Below are positions 60,721-64,000 of a stretch of DNA of 64,000 nt, in pieces. The stretch's first letter is position 1, and every line of letters starts with the position of its first letter. The DNA comes from Promerops cafer (taxonomy: Eukaryota > Chordata > Aves > Passeriformes > Nectariniidae), in the NCBI GenBank assembly GCA_013398275.1, contig VZSE01002468.1, positions 761,029 through 825,028 on the forward strand, written 5' to 3'. The position numbers and the translations under genes are program-made. Below the pieces are notes generated by a model. That model made no database searches, was not told the DNA's origin, and was given only the letters and a program-made list of their open reading frames with translations.

Positions 60721-63700
60721 ATTCAAGCTACTCAATGTCTCTGTGTTATTTCCCAGGCAGAAATATGTGCCCAGGTGCTGTGTTCCAGAAGTGTCAGTGA
60801 AGGTGGCTTGTGCAGGTACGTGTGAGATGTGTTGGACTTCCCATGCACACACAGGTGAAATGCAGAGCAAATAAACGAGGAGCCTTCCCTGTTCCCAAGG
60901 GGCTTGGCAGAGCTTTCTGGTTGATCAATGACCCCTTGGATGACTGGGGGGAGAATCAGAATGAATATGAGTATGTCCTTAACATGGAAAATTTAGCAAG
61001 GATGCCACTGGCTTTTTAAGCATGTGAAATCTGTCCAGTAATGGGATTTTGGGTGCAACCTTAACACAAATTTTCATTATTGATTATATTTGCAGAGGCA
61101 GCTGCAATATGCTCAGTTTGTCACAAATGAGAGATGAACTGCTGTGTCGTAGCCTGCAGTCAGTATCAGTCAGCTATGGTGAAGTCAGGGTTTGGGTTCT
61201 CATTTCTCAGTGGATAACAAGGTGACAGTTTTCACTGATTGAAAACCTGTTTCTGCTTTTCAGCAAAGGGAGTTTAATCCTTCCATTTCTTCTGTTAGTC
61301 AGTTCCTCTTGTTAGAAGTCATGTTTCTGTCTCACTTTCCTTACAAGGATGCTGGTTACTTTGATTCCTTTGTAGGGTTGAGCATGTGTGTGGCTTAGTG
61401 CACTAGTTTGCTTCGACAAAAAGCCATTATCATTATTGATGAACCTGTCACTGGCTGGCAAGTTACCAGGAAGTGTGCAGAGGTAAAGCTTTCCTTAGGG
61501 TGTGCTTTGCTGCAGCACTCTGTGTTAGGTCCTCAGACACACAGGGATTTTAGGGAAAAAACACCACATAGTTATGAGGTGGAAGAGAGGAAGAAAAATA
61601 AAATCAGTTGCAATCTTTAATTTCAAGTGTCAATGGCAAAGTTCTCCCACCTAGTGAGGGCCTGTGACATGAAGCCAAAAGAATTATTCTTAGTATTTAT
61701 TATCCACTTGTGCTACTGTTTTTATTCTGACATCTGATCAGTAATGTGTGGAAAATATATTTCTTTATGATACATGAGGACACAAAGGAGAAATTAAGAA
61801 GACTGCCACTAACAGTGGCTGTGTGAGCAGCATTAAGGGATTTCCAGTTGTGCAGGCAAAGCTGCAGTGAACAGCAGTACTCAGGACCTGACTCTAAATG
61901 GATATTGAAATGAGATGTAGCTCCCTAACAGTAAGAGTGATGATGCCTGAAACAGTTATGGGAAAAAAACCCCAGATTTGTCAATGTTTAGGTTATTCAG
62001 CATTAGTTGCTTTGGGAAAGGCATGCTTTAGCACAGCTTTGAGGACAAGTCCCCAGCATATTTGTAACGAAGGTGGTTTAGATGTTTGGAGCTCTCTGTG
62101 GCAGCAGAGAGACTGTGATATCTAACTTTGGCAGTTCACCTGCTTAGCCAAGACCTGCTGCAAATACCATGAAATACAGAAATGTGTTTTCTTTTTCCTG
62201 CTTTGGCATTGTATCGCCAAGGTACAGCTTGTGGTGCCCCTTGGCCTTACCAGTGCACAGAAATGCCAGTTCCATACCTACTGAAAGTGCACAGGGAGGT
62301 TTATTCTCAGCATACCACCATGGACTTCTCTCAAAAAGATGTTGAACACAAGACAAGTTCATAAATAAAAACACATGACTAGATCAAAATGAAGTCTGGA
62401 CTGTGTGAGCAAGCCAACTTAAAATTCAGTCATATTTTTGAATAGGAGGAGCATGAAGCAAAATAGTGGTGGTTAACCCATGCATATCTACATTCCCTTT
62501 GACCTGAAAGTTAATGTTTACACAGTGGAAATGCACTGCTGGCTTTGGGTTAAAGATTGTTTAAAGGACAAGGATGCCCAGTAGCTGTGAAGGCTACGAC
62601 TTATGGTCAGAGCTTTTATCTTTCTGTCTGATGCCATCTGCTCCTCCTGAGGCTTGTTCTGCTGTGGCTTACATGGGCTTGATGGACTGTCCTACCCTTG
62701 CTGAATAAAAGGTCAGATCGCAAATTCACTGGCTGTCCAAAATTAGCACCTGAGTGGGGAAGGACAGAACAAAGCAATGTGTCTAAATTTTCTGCTGACT
62801 TCTAAGAGTGGTGGTTCTAGCTTGCAGGCAGAAGCATCACAGCAACGTGAGCAGGTGGCTTCTCCAGCTTCTATTCATGCAGCATCTGCTCTTTGGCAAC
62901 AAGGAGTGTGTGGTTTCTGCTGCAGACAACTTTTATGATCTTTCCTGAACAAATAAATGATAATAATTAACCTGTCTGGCATCTCCTGCTGAACAGTCCC
63001 AGAAAAATGACAAGGATGTATTTCATAAGAGCCACTCTACAGGAAAGTACATGTTATTAAAAAGAGCCTTTTTTAACATGATGCTGTTGGCAGTGATTAA
63101 AAAAAAAGTACAAACATTATTGCTTTATTTTTCTATATTGTGATGAAAGGTTCAAAAAAGATGAATTCTCCTGGTACTAGGTAGTACACTATCAGATAAA
63201 GACTGCTGCTCTAAAGAGCTCCTGTCCCATTTAGCAGTGTATAAAGGGTTAACAAGCAAAGAACAGATACAAGTTGGGGAAGTTGGGATCACAGAGACAG
63301 GCATGAATGAGGATATTTATTAATACGTACATCACAGATGCGTTTTACCTGATGAAGATAGGAGGAGAAGTTGGTCCTTTTAGAAACAGGGTGCATCACT
63401 GGGAAAAGCAACAGGTTGTTGGAACAGGAGGGGCACAAATGCATGAGAAAGGATCTGCCTCAGTCACCCGTGACATTTTTTGCTCACAGGACTGAAGAGC
63501 TTGACTTTCGGGACCGGACAATGCCTTGCTGCAGGAAGCAGTGGTGAGCTGTGATCCAATAATAGTTCACACCATGGACCCACTATCTGAATCAGCAGGA
63601 AACAAAATGTCTTTTAATGCATATGCTGTGAATTCAAATTTTTTTAGTCCCCTTTTTCTATTCGATCAAATACAAGCTGCTTCAACTTCTCATTGAAAAT

Positions 63701-64000
63701 AGATCTTTTCCATTCTCCTCATCCTTCATTCATCACCAGAATATTGAACACTAGCTGCTAAATTTTCAAGCAAGCCCCTTGGTATTTTCATGCTGCCTCT
63801 CTAAAGTAGATGAGCTCTTTGAACACCTCTTCAGATGCCTCTGAGAACAGTTCACAAGTAATAAGCTGCTGGTATGCAGGTACCATCCAGCTGTACGTGC
63901 ATCATGTAGCAAATACAGTGGTATTGATGTCTTTTGCTTTTTGACATATTTCTTTTGGGTCTTGTTATGTCTTTCAGCTGGAATCTCCTTGTAGTAAAGG

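Larger units (their letters stand above)
58991..64000. other. Region downstream of RABL3 with no recognised gene
   Basis: In human the next gene in the RABL3 direction is HGD. I looked for its N-terminal exon words (a YISGFGNECSSEDP-like translation) on the plus strand and did not see them, so HGD probably starts beyond the window. Contents that I can name: a 16-bp tandem duplication at 60012-60043 and a pyrimidine-rich stretch at 60310-60720. The open frames are short and unlike known proteins. Confidence 0.6.

Noticed and set aside
60317..60800. Overlapping open frames of 91-117 codons with Ser/Leu/Pro-rich products
   Set aside because: They arise from stop-poor pyrimidine-rich DNA in more than one frame at once, which is not a coding signature.
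1..64000. CRISPR arrays, prokaryotic operons, tRNA or rRNA genes, intact retroviral or transposon coding regions
   Set aside because: None was seen; the window is intron-rich vertebrate DNA.

Overview
This window is vertebrate nuclear DNA, most likely from a bird. The evidence is two intron-rich genes whose translations match vertebrate orthologues almost residue for residue over their full length. Interspersed repeats are also very sparse, with one CR1-like LINE relic and AAAC/AAACCCC-type A-rich tracts of the kind common in avian genomes. CR1 also occurs in turtles and crocodilians, so 'bird' is an inference. Species was not determined.

The layout is a head-to-head pair around one CpG island near 47.34-47.70 kb. 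To the left, on the minus strand, lies GTF2E1 (TFIIE alpha subunit). Its four coding exons sit at 39658-39211, 8605-8404, 3710-3463 and 529-99 and join in frame to 442 codons plus stop. Introns of 30.6, 4.7 and 2.9 kb separate them, and a further 5' intron of about 8 kb leads back to the island. The first exon, expected to be non-coding, could not be placed. The 3' UTR runs off the left edge. To the right, on the plus strand, lies RABL3 (Rab-like small GTPase 3). Its eight exons between 47655 and 58237 join in frame to 236 codons plus stop, the same length as human RABL3. The human locus has the same divergent RABL3/GTF2E1 arrangement.

The shared promoter is GC-rich, has three CCAAT boxes and no obvious TATA box. 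At its right end the RABL3 start codon lies inside an AAGATGGCGGC element (YY1/TISU type). GTF2E1 has a short upstream reading frame overlapping its own start codon.

The rest (introns and 58.2-64 kb) holds no further gene that I can support. HGD, which follows RABL3 in human, is not recognisable before the right edge. The other open frames are short and resemble no family I know, apart from the exon-bearing ones. Smaller points of interest are a U12-type donor string 4 nt inside RABL3 intron 5, a probable assembly artefact at 42.9 kb, a perfect 11-bp hairpin at 26.6 kb, a 16-bp tandem duplication at 60.0 kb and an apparent strand-composition switch at the shared promoter. I found no convincing new biological system; this looks like an ordinary housekeeping locus with a few regulatory details worth checking.
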